The position numbers and the translations under genes were made by a program. A stretch of 64,000 nucleotides of DNA from positions 8,618,001 through 8,682,000 of the forward strand of contig CM082577.2 in assembly GCA_040954595.2 (NCBI GenBank), read 5' to 3'. The stretch is from Balanoglossus misakiensis. Lineage: Eukaryota; Hemichordata. Below are positions 28,039-39,707 of this stretch, in pieces (position 1 is the stretch's first letter; every line of letters begins with the position of its first letter). The notes under the pieces are model-generated. The model ran no database searches, was not told the DNA's origin, and saw only the letters and a program-made list of their open reading frames with translations.

Positions 28039-28790
28039 ACAATACCTGCTGATGCGTTCGAGCCTCTCTCGTATATCAACACAAGGAATTTAAATGTTGG
28101 GGGCAAGAGATAAAAATCAAGCAACTTAATGTGCAAATAATCCATTTTATTATTTGCCAGTTATTTTCAAATGAAAATGATGCTACCATCCCAAAACTGA
28201 AAATACATGAACTTGTTTACAGTCAAAATCATGATAAAACCAGAGAACTGATTTCAACTTCTGCAAACAGGTCAATTTTCTTTGTCAAATTATTGGACTT
28301 ACAGAATAGATTCTTAATGCCCCCACAAAATATAATTCCATCCCTTGCAATGGGCTGGAATTCCAATGCCCTCCAAAGAGAGTAAAATTTAAATGCCGCA
28401 CTTACAAAGTTACGCAAATCAAACTGTCTCATTCTAATATCATTAGTCCAAGAAATTTACGAAATATAATGACATCATTGCAATAAATAAATAAAGCAAT
28501 TACATAGGTAGCTATTAATCTTACTGTATTTGTGTTTTTAAAAAATAAACATATTAAAATATACAGATTAAGGTTTTGGTACAAAAAAGCGTCCCCAAAA
28601 ATACACAAAGTTAACATATTAGTGATGCGAAAACCCACCTGCATGTGTCCAAGTTCATTACGATTGAATCATTTGAAAACTGAGAGATGAGGGGTTTTGA
28701 TATTTACAAGTTATCAAGAGCTAGAAGTCTATATGGAATCTAGTCAATGACTGTAACCAATTGTGTGTGAATCTTTTAGTATCACGTTCA

Positions 28791-28880
28791 TCCTTTAACC
28801 ACCATGGTTCAGTCCAAACCCATTGTTTACTAGGGCAAAGTTGGACCTCTAAAGAGGAAACTGGGGGTGAAAGGGTTCAA
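28791..28880. mobile_element. TTAACCCTTTC-family element
   Basis: Contains AGTCCAAACCCATTGTTTAC and GTTGGACCTCTAAAGAGG, then GGGTGAAAGGGTT. It is homologous by eye to 47226-47318. The left end is degraded. Confidence 0.65.
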
Positions 28881-30426
28881 TTTAACATTGAAAGTGCTAC
28901 AGCTTTATAAAAACTTGCCATGCAGACACACTCTCACCTAAAAAATGAGAAAAAAAAAATAACACTGCAAAATTAGAAATTTAAAACTTGAATCGTCTAT
29001 AGTTACTCCAAAGATACATTCTGCCCTTCCTTTCAGATTAAAAATCATTACATACTGGTCATCATTATTAAAGTAAATTGCGAACAAAAGGGTTTATATG
29101 TTCAAAGTGAATCAGCAATTGTAAATATGTGATATTTCATTTCTCTCGGACTGTGAGTTAACATATTTGCATTTTACATAAAATGAAAAAAAAAAAAGGT
29201 TAGAAAATTAATGCCATCAAGCATGCTTCTACTGCCCTTGCATTGTTGAAACAACAATGAGATTATATTTGCATAATTTGTATTACAGCGACCACCAGAA
29301 TTAACTAGCCTCCAATTTCCCGTACTGGTTCCTATCTCCATAAGAAAACAGCAGGGCCCTTTTGATCATTACTTGGGTTCACAGGATTATTCACAAAATA
29401 CAGCCCTGTATGGACGATGGTGATATTGGACGAGTTAACTATTCAACATAGTAATGGGAATTGGCAGGGCTTTGCCAACTTTGGTATTAGTTTATTCTGG
29501 CAGTCGTGTGAGAAATTATATATTCGAGTTAAATGTACACATTAGAAAAAATATTTATTATACACAAAATGTTTACGTGACTGGGGAAATTTCTGTATAT
29601 AGCTACATTTTATGCAAAAGTTGAATGTTTAAATACACGTGATGGTTGATCAACTTCAATGGTTGAGACATTCAATAAATACTAAAATCTGACGCTGCCA
29701 CGTTTGATGCGTCAGTTATCTGAATACAATCAAAAGCGAACAAGTAGCCCGAATAGTGATGAGAATGGTAACGCTGTATTAAATAAGAAAAGGCACTAAA
29801 CTTGGAAATCATAACAAACAAAACACAACCAAATCTGGTATAGGGGCTGATGTGCTTGATCTCATGAGTACTACTACAGCCAGATGGAACTGGTTCAGCA
29901 CCTGAAATCAGACACCTACTCGTGCCAAAAAGATTGATCGAGTTGGAGCCCCTTGTTTGATATTGGTTGTAGTCTTGTTTTCACATACATGAACATGTGC
30001 AGATATCAAAAAAAAAAAAAAAAGCAAAATGACAACCAGAAAGTGTTCAACAAAACTATATGTACATGTACTACCATATGCCGTTTGAATAACTATATGT
30101 AAAAGTACACCTGTTAATCACCAAATTACTACCGGTATATTTTACTAAGATTGGACTTTTTTTATCTGAAAACTAGAACTAACACTTCTGCGTCACTTTC
30201 CATCCATAACAGGTCAGGGAAATGCTACACAGTGTACGAAATATCAGCCAGTTTGTGTTGACACAAGAAAAAAATTGCACAAGTGAATAGTGATTTTGTT
30301 ACAATGATGTTGTGAAATAGAATAAAAAGGATGATTTTGCAAATATGGAAATACGATAAAAATAATAGCATTGTGACTGTTGGTGGATTTTGAAAATTAA
30401 AAACAGACATGGAGTTTAATGCACGG

Positions 30427-33400
30427 CTACACAGGCTTGGCAGTTGATGAAGACGTTTCGGGTTGTGGTGGGGCGGTTTTTCTCGGCATGCCGTAGAGGA
30501 AGATAGCAACCATCACCAGCAACGACCCAAAACAGAAGAGGACAGTGATTTCTTTCCCAAACAAATAGACGGAGCCGATTGTGGAGAGAATAATCGAGAT
30601 GGCCGTGGAGAATCCCTTGATGATGTTGTCGGTGTATTTGACCACCACGGACGTGTACAGCCCTCCTATGCTGCCAGCAGCTGAAATTAATAGAGAGATA
30701 AAAAAAATCAGCTTGAATTGTTGTTCATAAGGAAGGAGACGATGCATAGTAGTGCAACAAGGGCTGACTCGCATGTCAGACCACTTGTGCCTGGTTCATT
30801 GTGGACACTAGAGGGCAGTCCCAATAAATAAAATGGTAAAAGTAGCATCTGTGTTCCACCCGGGGACTCCTTCATGTACACATGTTCGAAGTAAGCTTGA
30901 TAAATGTGTGAGTGCATGTCAACCAAGCTAACCAGGAAAAAGTTCCACGTCAAATTAATGATTTCTAGATTAATGGCACTTTACATGATGACACAGACCT
31001 TAAAGGGGAATGTGTCACGCAGAGCTAACCTTTTGTTTCCCTTATGTCTCTCAATAAATAGTTTCATGCGCGGACAAATGGTTGTTTTTTAATTTCTACA
31101 GAAACAGATCAATTCACCATTTTTGTCAAACCTGAAATAACATGTGTTCGCCAGTAAACTGTTCTAACAGAAAAACATCCGGAAAAATATAAACACTGGT
31201 AACAAAGAGACAGAAATGCAAAGACGATGAAAATGAAATTTTCTGTTGTCAACGGTTAAGGTCAAAATTATGCACATACGTTCTGTTCTCTGCATTTTAA
31301 CCTATCAGTTTGTAAAAATCCGTTCTTTGACCCTGTGATAATCTCTCATAATGTGATTAGTAGAATTCAGTCTTTGAACAGACCTCGAATAGCAAGCTGT
31401 CTCAATGGATTACACAAATCTATCATGTTTTATGCTGCATAGGTCTGCAACAGGCAGGAATCCTTACCATTTCACAGTTTTAGATGACTACAGTAGAATA
31501 CGTGGTCATAAAATAAACATGATACGCTGTTATTTTTTACGGCAACATAACTCATCCCAGCATCTCCCAATGTCTGGCACATCTCAAGGAAATCTGAGAC
31601 ATAAACGCCACTCAACAGTTCAACACATCAGTTACTTTTTAGAGACATTTGATGAGAGGTTAACGACATCTGAAGTTTTATTTCGGACCCTCTCATCACC
31701 CAGACGGTGGCCGCAAACCTTTGTCACCGTTTTTAGAATTTTTTTCTGTCTACTCCTGAGACCTTGATGCGATATTCATCTGGTCCATCCGTGCATGGTT
31801 GATAATTATCAGAGTAAAATTCAACTGTCAGGGCGTATATAATGTACTACTAGTATACACCTGTTTTGTTGGCAGAGTGAGTGCCAGACCTGAAAGGGCA
31901 TGTTTTCAAAGGAGAGTTGAACAAGAGACTGTTCTTCCACGGAAAAGGAACCACCCATGCTTATAATAGCTACTGCAGCCACCGAGGTCAGTCTGACCTT
32001 GGGTGACTGCCCAGTTAAAATTTGATATATATTAGGATCTCCGAGCGGTGATAACCTAAATGTCAAATGACCATAGAGGCCAGGGCACAAAATAGCAACT
32101 TGTTTAGGGCATTCCTTCATTCAGTGTTTAATAATGATGCAACCTTTGAAAATGGTACAGACGGAAATATACTTGACACTGTGACAACTTACCTACGATG
32201 GCCCATACGTACGGGGTGTAACCATAGAAGAAGCCATTTTCCACAACTTTAGTGAAATCCTTGGTGTACACGCCTATGAGCCCACTAACGATACCAAAAA
32301 GGTACATCTGAACATTCCGTATCCATAGTGTGGTGTCTGAGCCTTTGAGTACCTTCTCAAAATACACACCTGTCAATGAAGACAAGAGATTCACTTTTAT
32401 GTTTAGACAAACTCTTCTCAAATTTGAAATTCAAAATGGCTTTCAATCTCTGTGTTCACTCTATGGAGAAAAATCAAAGAACATGTACACTGATTTTTTA
32501 TGAAAACAAGACAGAGAACAGACACCCTTTTTTCTTCTGTTTTCAAAACAGAATGGTTATTAACTTTAATAAAGTAAATAATTGGAAGGTTTTGAGGGCT
32601 ATCATTTTTTTCTAAAAATCTGTCCCTTAATTCAGGATAGACAGGTTTCAATTTTGGACAGAGTTCCTGTCAGGACAGCTTCAATATTACATGATCTTTG
32701 ACATTTGACGCCCAACCAAGAGAAAGCCGTCAGACACACACCTGCAAATCCTGAACACAGACAAGCTGCCAGTATTGCGGATAGCCCGATGGCAAAGTTC
32801 ATATGTGGGTCCGACTTCTGCGAGAATGCTCCTGGTTGAAGTTGAACGAGGGCCACACCAGAAAACAAGACAGTGATGGCAAACCACTGCAACCAGCTGA
32901 TGTGTTTTCTCAGTAAAGCTACCGAAAACAGCGCCGTGGTTACTATTTTTAGTTGGTACGTGACCTGAAAGAAAGAGACACTGTGAACATGTGGCACTCT
33001 TTTGCTTCTAACAAAATATTCAGTTTGATGGATTTCAAGGTTGGATTATTAAATAGTCTGCATTGAAAATTGGTGGTGAAAGGGTTAATATTTATAATCT
33101 AAAAATATTTAACACAATTTTTATGTTATTGTACGAAAATTCGTTTTCCATCTCAATTTAATATTTTTGAAATATTTCAGTTGCATATACAACAACACAT
33201 TTCTGATTTAATTCTGTAATGCTATTTTTAGACAGTTAAATAAAAACATATGTTACAACCATTCCTTCTCACTTTATAATTGGTCAAACCTTTGGGTTGG
33301 ATACTGCATGGTGGGCTGAGGTATTTCATTTATGAAAACAATTTGGATTTCGTTTTTGTTTTATTTTGCTCAAACTTGAAAATAACTGCACCTGCTATTG

Positions 33401-36159
33401 AAAGTTACAGGGAAAACTTTGATATGCATTTTAGTACAACATGTATTAGTGTCCTTTTATACCTTTCCAAATTGTACACTACCCGCTTTTTGTTTGACTG
33501 AGTGTTTTCACAGGACGACATATTCTGACCATGTCCCATCCTGTCTGGCATGGATGACCATGAAACAGGAGATGATACAGTTTTTTTCCCGACAGGGAGA
33601 ATTTGAATGCAAAAGGGAGTCAGTGAATAGTGGTTTGATGAGGTCTATATAAGGTGCAGCGACTGGGTATGGCTGTGTCACATGCAAAGCTGAGTCTCTG
33701 CTCTCAACACATGACAATAGTTTGACCCATCAGGGAACTCTCGGCAATGGTCGAGGGGTCATCAACATTATCTAAAGAAGAGAATAGCAAGTTAATAAAT
33801 CAAGGTCAAAGTGACCTTATTTTCTCCTACACACCAATAGATTGACCCATCAAAGGTACTAGTATCTCACCATGATGAATGGGTGGGGCAGTAACAACCA
33901 CTACATCAATAATAGTATATCCAAAGAAAAGAAGGGGTTAATTATAAAAATGAGGTCAGATTGACCACTGAAACCACTGACCTGGTAAGTTCCCGCGTCC
34001 AGATTGGACAGGGCGACAAACGCTAGATTATTCTGTATCATATAAATGATCGAAGGGATGCACATCTTGAAAGAGTCCACCGGATCACAAAACACATTTT
34101 TGTAGACGTCGTCGACCATGGCCTTGACGCTCCTGTGCTCTCGCACCAGCATCAGGAAACTGCATATAAGTTTGGAGACTTCGATCATGACCACGGTGGT
34201 GGTGGACACGTACATGGGCCCTTCTGCAGTCCTTGTGTATCGCAGCAGCAGGATGTAACCTGCCACATTCAGTGTCATCACACATAGTACATAGAGCTTG
34301 AAGCCCACACTGGCTGAATCTGTAAGAAGACAAACATTTGATTTTTATTAAAGAAAGAAATCATACTGCAGTCTTGATTTAAAATTGCAAAATCTTTTAG
34401 TGAAATCTTAGGTCTTTTTTCTCCCTCGTGCAAAACTTGGAACCTTTCTACCCATCTTAATAGCCTCCTACATTGACACATTACACTCTCTGCCAATGCT
34501 CTCTGGTATATCCAAATACCTGTTTACATGAAAGCAAATCATAAGTCTCTTCTCCATTATAATTATTATCACTGTCATTTATTATTGTTGTTGTTGTCAT
34601 GGTTTTTATGTGCCACACTGATTCCTGATTCTATGAAAGGAAAAATCTAAATCACAGCTCTGCACAAAATATGCCTTTAGTTTTTTTTCTCCCAGATCTC
34701 GAAGGAGAGAGGGTTGTTCATTGTGAATCTATTTATATCATTCGCAGTACCATCCATTGTTATCTTAGATGGAAAACCACAATACCATAAATGGCAGACT
34801 CTTGGTTTGCATGTGAAAAGGTGCCATTCTTGAGTCCCGAAAGTGGTATGAGGGACACAGGTCATGTCCCCAATTGGTATTTGTGGTTTGAATTGAATGA
34901 GCAATTGGTACCAATTTCCTTTTGTGAACAAAGGTCAAACAAACACATAGCCATGCATGTCAGGTAGTTTCATACATCATCACACAAAATCATGCGCTGA
35001 ATGCAAAATGGGCACAATAAATAATCTGGTCCAATTTACATAATGAAGAGTAGTCCTTGTCAACTTGGAAATACCACTATCACAAAATCCCTTGAAGTTG
35101 AAAAGTTCACTTGCTTTAAACTTTACATACCTTTGAAAATTCGCCTTGTTCGTAATTTTCGCTTAACAACATTCAACTGAAACATTTTACCATACCTTGC
35201 ACCAAACATAATGGTACGTACATGTTATGGTTGGTTTAAGCCCAGTTGGTTCTGGACATGATTCCTCCTCATCAGGTCTCGTTGCCATAGTTTTCTTTCA
35301 AACGTGTTTTGATCTTTTTTTGCTCTTCTGGAGTTCGCAGTTTGCCTCTAGAATTATCACGCGTCAAACGAAATTCCCGTGCCTTCACAGAAACGTAATG
35401 TTTTGTGTTGGTTTGGTCATGATGATGGAGGTTTGGTTTGGTGACCTGATCGTCATATGTGTACACTGAAACCCTTGAGCGTATATCGAAACGTGAAACG
35501 TGGCAAACTAGTCGACGCGACCTTGTCGACTACGAGACCTGAGAGCAGGAGTGGACGGGCTATTTTACACGCGATGGCGCGCCACTGAGCAACGTTTACG
35601 ACAGATACAAGACTGTGGAAAAGCGGGTTAACCTCTGTGCGATCTGCTTATCTGACACGCACCCGCAACCAATAGGCCACCCCACAACTGACGGACAGTT
35701 TGGTATCGTTTGTGGAACAGCTGTAATTTGTTAACCACGCATGGAATAATCCCAACCGCGGAATATTTAAAAAGAAAAACGATCCATTGAAATATGCCGC
35801 TGCGTGCTTAACATTAACTTTGCTGTCAGCCAGCAACTTTCCTTATGGAACCTTGTCGGGCGGCTCAAAGCGTACCCTGGACAAGTAAATTTTTCATGAC
35901 AACGTACCCCGGTACCCCCTACCCGGCTTCGTGTACTGTTACCGAGAAAGTGAGTTTCCCGGAACCTGACCCGAGACAGACTGGAGTTCCTCTGCGCTTG
36001 ACCAGCATAAACAGAGGTCTCTGTTTCCGACACACTGTTTAAACACATGTTCCGAAAAGATTAAGTTACACAGCAAAAAATCAAACCACTGTTAGAAAGC
36101 AGCGGGTAGGATATTTTGACAGTTGTACATGCATGAAGTTGCCACTCACCGTTCGCCAT
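30427..36159 (-). CDS. SLC35A1: CMP-sialic acid transporter (SLC35A1)
   Basis: This Golgi membrane protein exchanges cytosolic CMP-sialic acid for luminal CMP and so feeds sialyltransferases. Five - strand exons: 36159-36150, 34319-33982, 32964-32742, 32369-32193 and 30680-30427, total 333 residues (human 337). It starts MANDSASVGFKLYVLCVMTL; only MANG-type bases (10 nt) are on the first exon. Ten hydrophobic segments are expected. Diagnostic stretches are ALSNLDAGTYQVTYQLKI, LCSGFAGVYFEKVLKGSDTT, WIRNVQMYLFGI, FFYGYTPYVW and GGLYTSVVVKYTDNIIKGF; the TSVVVKYTDN form is that of SLC35A1 rather than the UDP-galactose or UDP-GlcNAc members A2/A3. The final residue is Val, as in vertebrate SLC35A1, where it helps ER export. 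An in-frame ATG upstream of the last exon (to 30774) is intron. Confidence 0.95.
30681..32192 (-). other. SLC35A1 intron 4
   Basis: A 1.5 kb intron. It contains a CTCF-like motif at 30805-30818; nothing else is recognised. Confidence 0.6.
30805..30818 (+). promoter_or_regulatory. CTCF-like motif in SLC35A1 intron
   Basis: ACACTAGAGGGCAG matches 13 of 14 positions of the CTCF core consensus CCASYAGRKGGCRS, in the same orientation as the site at 28025. Confidence 0.4.
32965..33981 (-). other. SLC35A1 intron 2
   Basis: About 1 kb. A fragment of the TTAACCCTTTC family, GTGAAAGGGTTAA, is at about 33076-33088. No exon is visible. Confidence 0.55.
34320..36149 (-). other. SLC35A1 intron 1
   Basis: A 1.8 kb intron between the 10-base first coding exon and the main N-terminal exon. 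I see no coding exon or named repeat in it. The 36xxx end is more GC-rich, as expected next to a promoter. Confidence 0.6.
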
Positions 36160-36331
36160 GATCGATGATTAACTCGGGTGAGGAAAGAAACGGGGAACAG
36201 ACAGACTTCAATAAAAAAAACATGGCGACTTCCGTGTAAAGGTCGGATACGGTCACTAGTTGTCGCCAGGGTCTGTTATATGCTCGTCTTCGGGGGAAAA
36301 TAGTTTTTAACCAAAGAGGAGGGACAAGAAT
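36160..36331. promoter_or_regulatory. Bidirectional promoter of SLC35A1 and ZZEF1
   Basis: Only 172 bases separate the two divergent start codons. At 36219-36234 is AACATGGCGACTTCCG, which combines a YY1-like core (AANATGGCG) with an ETS-like site (ACTTCCG, reverse of CGGAAGT). These are common in housekeeping bidirectional promoters of animals. There is no TATA box. Transcription start sites are not determined. Confidence 0.6.
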
Positions 36332-39300
36332 ATGGGGAATGCCAGTAGCAATAGTGACAGCGACGAGGAATCCATGGACATCGACGAGGTAGGGCCTTTT
36401 ACAGTGTGCGACGCATAGAGCTCCGCGGTCGGTCCCAGAATGCACTGAGCGTTATCTAAAGTTGTGAAACTGTTCCTCTTCGTTTCGTTTTACTTTATTT
36501 TCACAAAGACGGCTGCGTTGCATGAAACTTGTGTCGGTGAACCATCCCAGTAACGCATAAAACAGAAAAGAATGCACTTGAGTCGACAATGATTTTTTGC
36601 CAGTCATAATGCGGAAGTTACTTACACCACGGAGGTGTGACTGTGGTTACAGTGTACACACCTTCACTGAGAACCTACAAGAAGAAGGAACTGTTGTCTT
36701 TAATAATTCTATTTTCAGTTTAGTTAAGTATGCCTAAGAACATGACAGTATCTGTGCATCTGCATGGCACATGTAAAACCTTGGGAGAGTAATCATTTAT
36801 CAGCATTAATTAAAGATGCCACATTTTGAGAGTACTAAAAGTAAAAGTGAAACTTGAAAATATTTTGAATAAATGCAGGTTCATGACCCCCCCCCCCACT
36901 TATGACAGATGTAGATGTACTGTCTACAAAAAAATATCAACTTAATATCGTTGTTTATGATTTATCATCATTGTTGTCATTTACTATTATCAATGATCAC
37001 TATTATTATTTTGTTACTATGTATCAGGTTTGACATGAGAGAAAGTGATGTATGCTGTAAAGTATGGTCACCTATGCAAATTTAACCACTGTTACCATGG
37101 AAAATTGAAATACAGTATAGCCACCAACAGATTTTAAGTCACACACACGAAAGAAATGCACCACTACATGATCATTTAAAGACTTAGATATGCCCTTTTG
37201 ACTATAGGCATATGTAAATTAGAGGTGACCCTATACCTATAAATAGACTACTGGTATGGTAATAAAACACTTAGTCAACTATTGGCAATTGGTCCAGTCA
37301 TTCCTCTCAGACACTCGGACAGTTTTATTGGTAAATGTGCAGATAGAAATATGACAGTACTATGCAGTGTGTTGAGATCATTTGTGCATATTCAGCAACT
37401 TGGCTGTCTCTCTCTAAATGTATTTGTGTATTTTGAAAATCTGATAAATCTTTTTATTGTGCAATTATATAACACTATAAATTACAGTTTCAGTTTCTAC
37501 TTGCATGTTTATCAACAAAATGTAGTTTCAGCTGCAAAAGTATGACTTTAGCAATATGCAAAGTATGTGGGTGACCTTTTGGTTCACGAGAACAGCAATC
37601 GCCAGACACATTGCATAATTACTGTTTTTTTTTTTCCAGCTTCCTGAAGATGAAGAAGTCAGTGGGTCAAGTTCTGACGATGACTACAAAGGATTTGATC
37701 TGGCAATGTTGTTTGACCATGTGTCCCTCAGAGATGCAGCATCAAAAATCAAGTAAAAGAATTATCATCCCTGTTTTGAGTTTAATTAATAATTGCCTTT
37801 GTAGACTATCAAAAAATGAACAGCAACATTTGTGATAAAACTAAATCATGCAACTTCACATTTTCAGTGAAATGCGTCACATCTTAGCTAAAATTTGCAT
37901 AGATCTCGAAATACGTGAACAAAATCAGGTGCCGTGAAATGTTAACACTCTGCAATGTTTTCTTTGTAGGGATGATGTGCCTGAAAATGTAGTCCAACAA
38001 CACCACAGCCACTTGGTGCGCTGGTTGGAAGACAGACAAACCAGGAATGAGGTGAAACAAATAAATAAGAATTCATTCAAATTCATGTGTAATATTCAAG
38101 GTGAATTTTTCTCTGTAGCTCATTGTCAGTCTGAGAAGATTGCTGATCCTTGAGATTTTTACAATGCACCAAAAAATAGTAAAGACAAAAGATAGTTAAG
38201 GTACCTAGCATATCTCCCACAGATGAATATCACACAACTGGTTTTCCTAAAAGTATCCCTTCACTTTTTTTTAATCACAGGAAACCATCTCATTATCCCA
38301 GTTTTGTGATTTCTTAATGAATCGGTCTGTTGGAAGAGAAGAATGCGTAGAGGTAAGTCCTGAATCATGTAACTTTTAAATTAACAACAAAGAAAAAAAT
38401 TCTTTATCTTGATTGTTATTTGTTTTCTCCCGAGGTTTCGAGAAATGGTGGCAGTTTTTGTGTAGATGGGGAGACAAATCATGATTTACGTTCACTTTCT
38501 TCACTTGACCCCATTCTGATATTATTCTTGCAGGCATTCAATCAGTTTGACACAGATGGGGACGGCACAGCCGATGTTCAAACCATGCTGGATGCATTGA
38601 AATCCTCAAACGGAGCCAATCTGCAAGGCGAACTCAACTACGTCATCAGAACACTGCAGGCCTGCTCAATAACACCCGGTAACTTGAATTTGTGTTATGA
38701 CTGCTTACAGATAATTGTACACAAACATTGTGAGATGTATTTTCATTTTATGAGTATGTGGACGTTTTCTCAGAATTTTTATTTAGGAAATAAGGGAAGC
38801 ATAGACCAATAGGATCAGGTGTGGTTATATATGTTCTATAATGTCACAAAAGAAAGCCTAAAATGGTGTAGTGTAGGTTGATTGTTAAAATGACAGTCTC
38901 AATTGTACTGTTTGAATTTTCAGGCCTTGTTGATGTGTATTCGACAAAGAACCACATTGCTGGGCAGCATGGGAAGAAACTACTGAAGGTGAGATTTTTG
39001 TGTAAATTTTCATCAAATTTTGCGATTATAATTTTTTTTGATTACGGCAAATCCTGACCTGTTCAAATTGATTGAAAGAATTGAGAAATATAAGAAATAA
39101 GGCAGCAAGGTGATGTCTTAACCTCATCACCCCTATTTCACTGTGCATAGGTCCAAATCACACCATTGAAAAGAGTAGGGTTGTTCCACTCTGCTGAGGT
39201 TAAAAGGTTGAAATGGATTGTCTGGTTCTTGTTCGATTGCAGTATCTTCTGAGGAACCGAGCTCCCAGCACGTGTTTGCCATTTCCCCTGTTGGATGGTT

Positions 39301-39707
39301 TCAATAATACATCATCCATGAGGCTGGCAGTTCTGAAAACACATCTGAAGAAACTCAAAGAAACGGGTAAATAGATAGGAATTATGAATACAAAGTAGAT
39401 CTGAGATATTAGCTTTCTAGGTTGTAGCTATGGGCACTGTACCCTCACTGGTGCTGTAGAAAAACCTGTAACTTAATAATTGACATTTATAATGGCAATA
39501 TTGAGAATTGGCTTTCTCCAAGTATCTTAAGACCTGGGTGTGATGATCATTGTAGTAACCCTGTAAATAAATGGCGATCTAACTGTGGACCTTTTCTTCA
39601 GCCCATGAGAAGCAAGAAACCGCAATCAGCAGTGGTGAAGAAGTGAAAGTCATCCACAAGTGTTACAGATCGGTGGAGGCTTCTACGAACAAAGGAGATG
39701 TCTCCAG
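36332..39707 (+). CDS. ZZEF1: ZZEF1 exons 1-8: N-terminus and EF-hand
   Basis: Exons 36332-36388, 37640-37752, 37970-38051, 38281-38352, 38534-38678, 38924-38988, 39243-39366 and 39602-39707. The protein begins MGNASSNSDSDEESMDIDE: Gly2 and Ser6 fit an N-myristoyltransferase site, and human ZZEF1 starts MGNAPS. Then come HLVRWLEDR and the EF-hand AFNQFDTDGDGTADVQTMLD, followed by NGANLQGELNYVIRTLQACS, a strong match to the human NLQGEL block. The EF loop has Asp at positions 1, 3, 5 and 9 but Thr instead of Glu at 12, so calcium binding may be weak. Confidence 0.94.

Larger units (their letters stand above)
27841..30426. other. Convergent 3' region between B3GNTL1 and SLC35A1
   Basis: About 2.6 kb of AT-rich DNA without a coding exon. 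It holds the B3GNTL1 polyadenylation signal AATAAA (27933-27938), a CTCF-like motif at 28025-28038, a TTAACCC-type element at 28791-28880, several A-runs, and presumably the SLC35A1 3'UTR. TTTATT (AATAAA on the - strand) occurs at 29554 and 29491 as possible SLC35A1 signals, unproven. Confidence 0.55.

Noticed and set aside
30681-30774. Extension of the last SLC35A1 exon upstream to an in-frame ATG
   Set aside because: The acceptor at 30681-30682 joins GTAG to CTGCTGG in frame with homology on both sides; the extension is intron.
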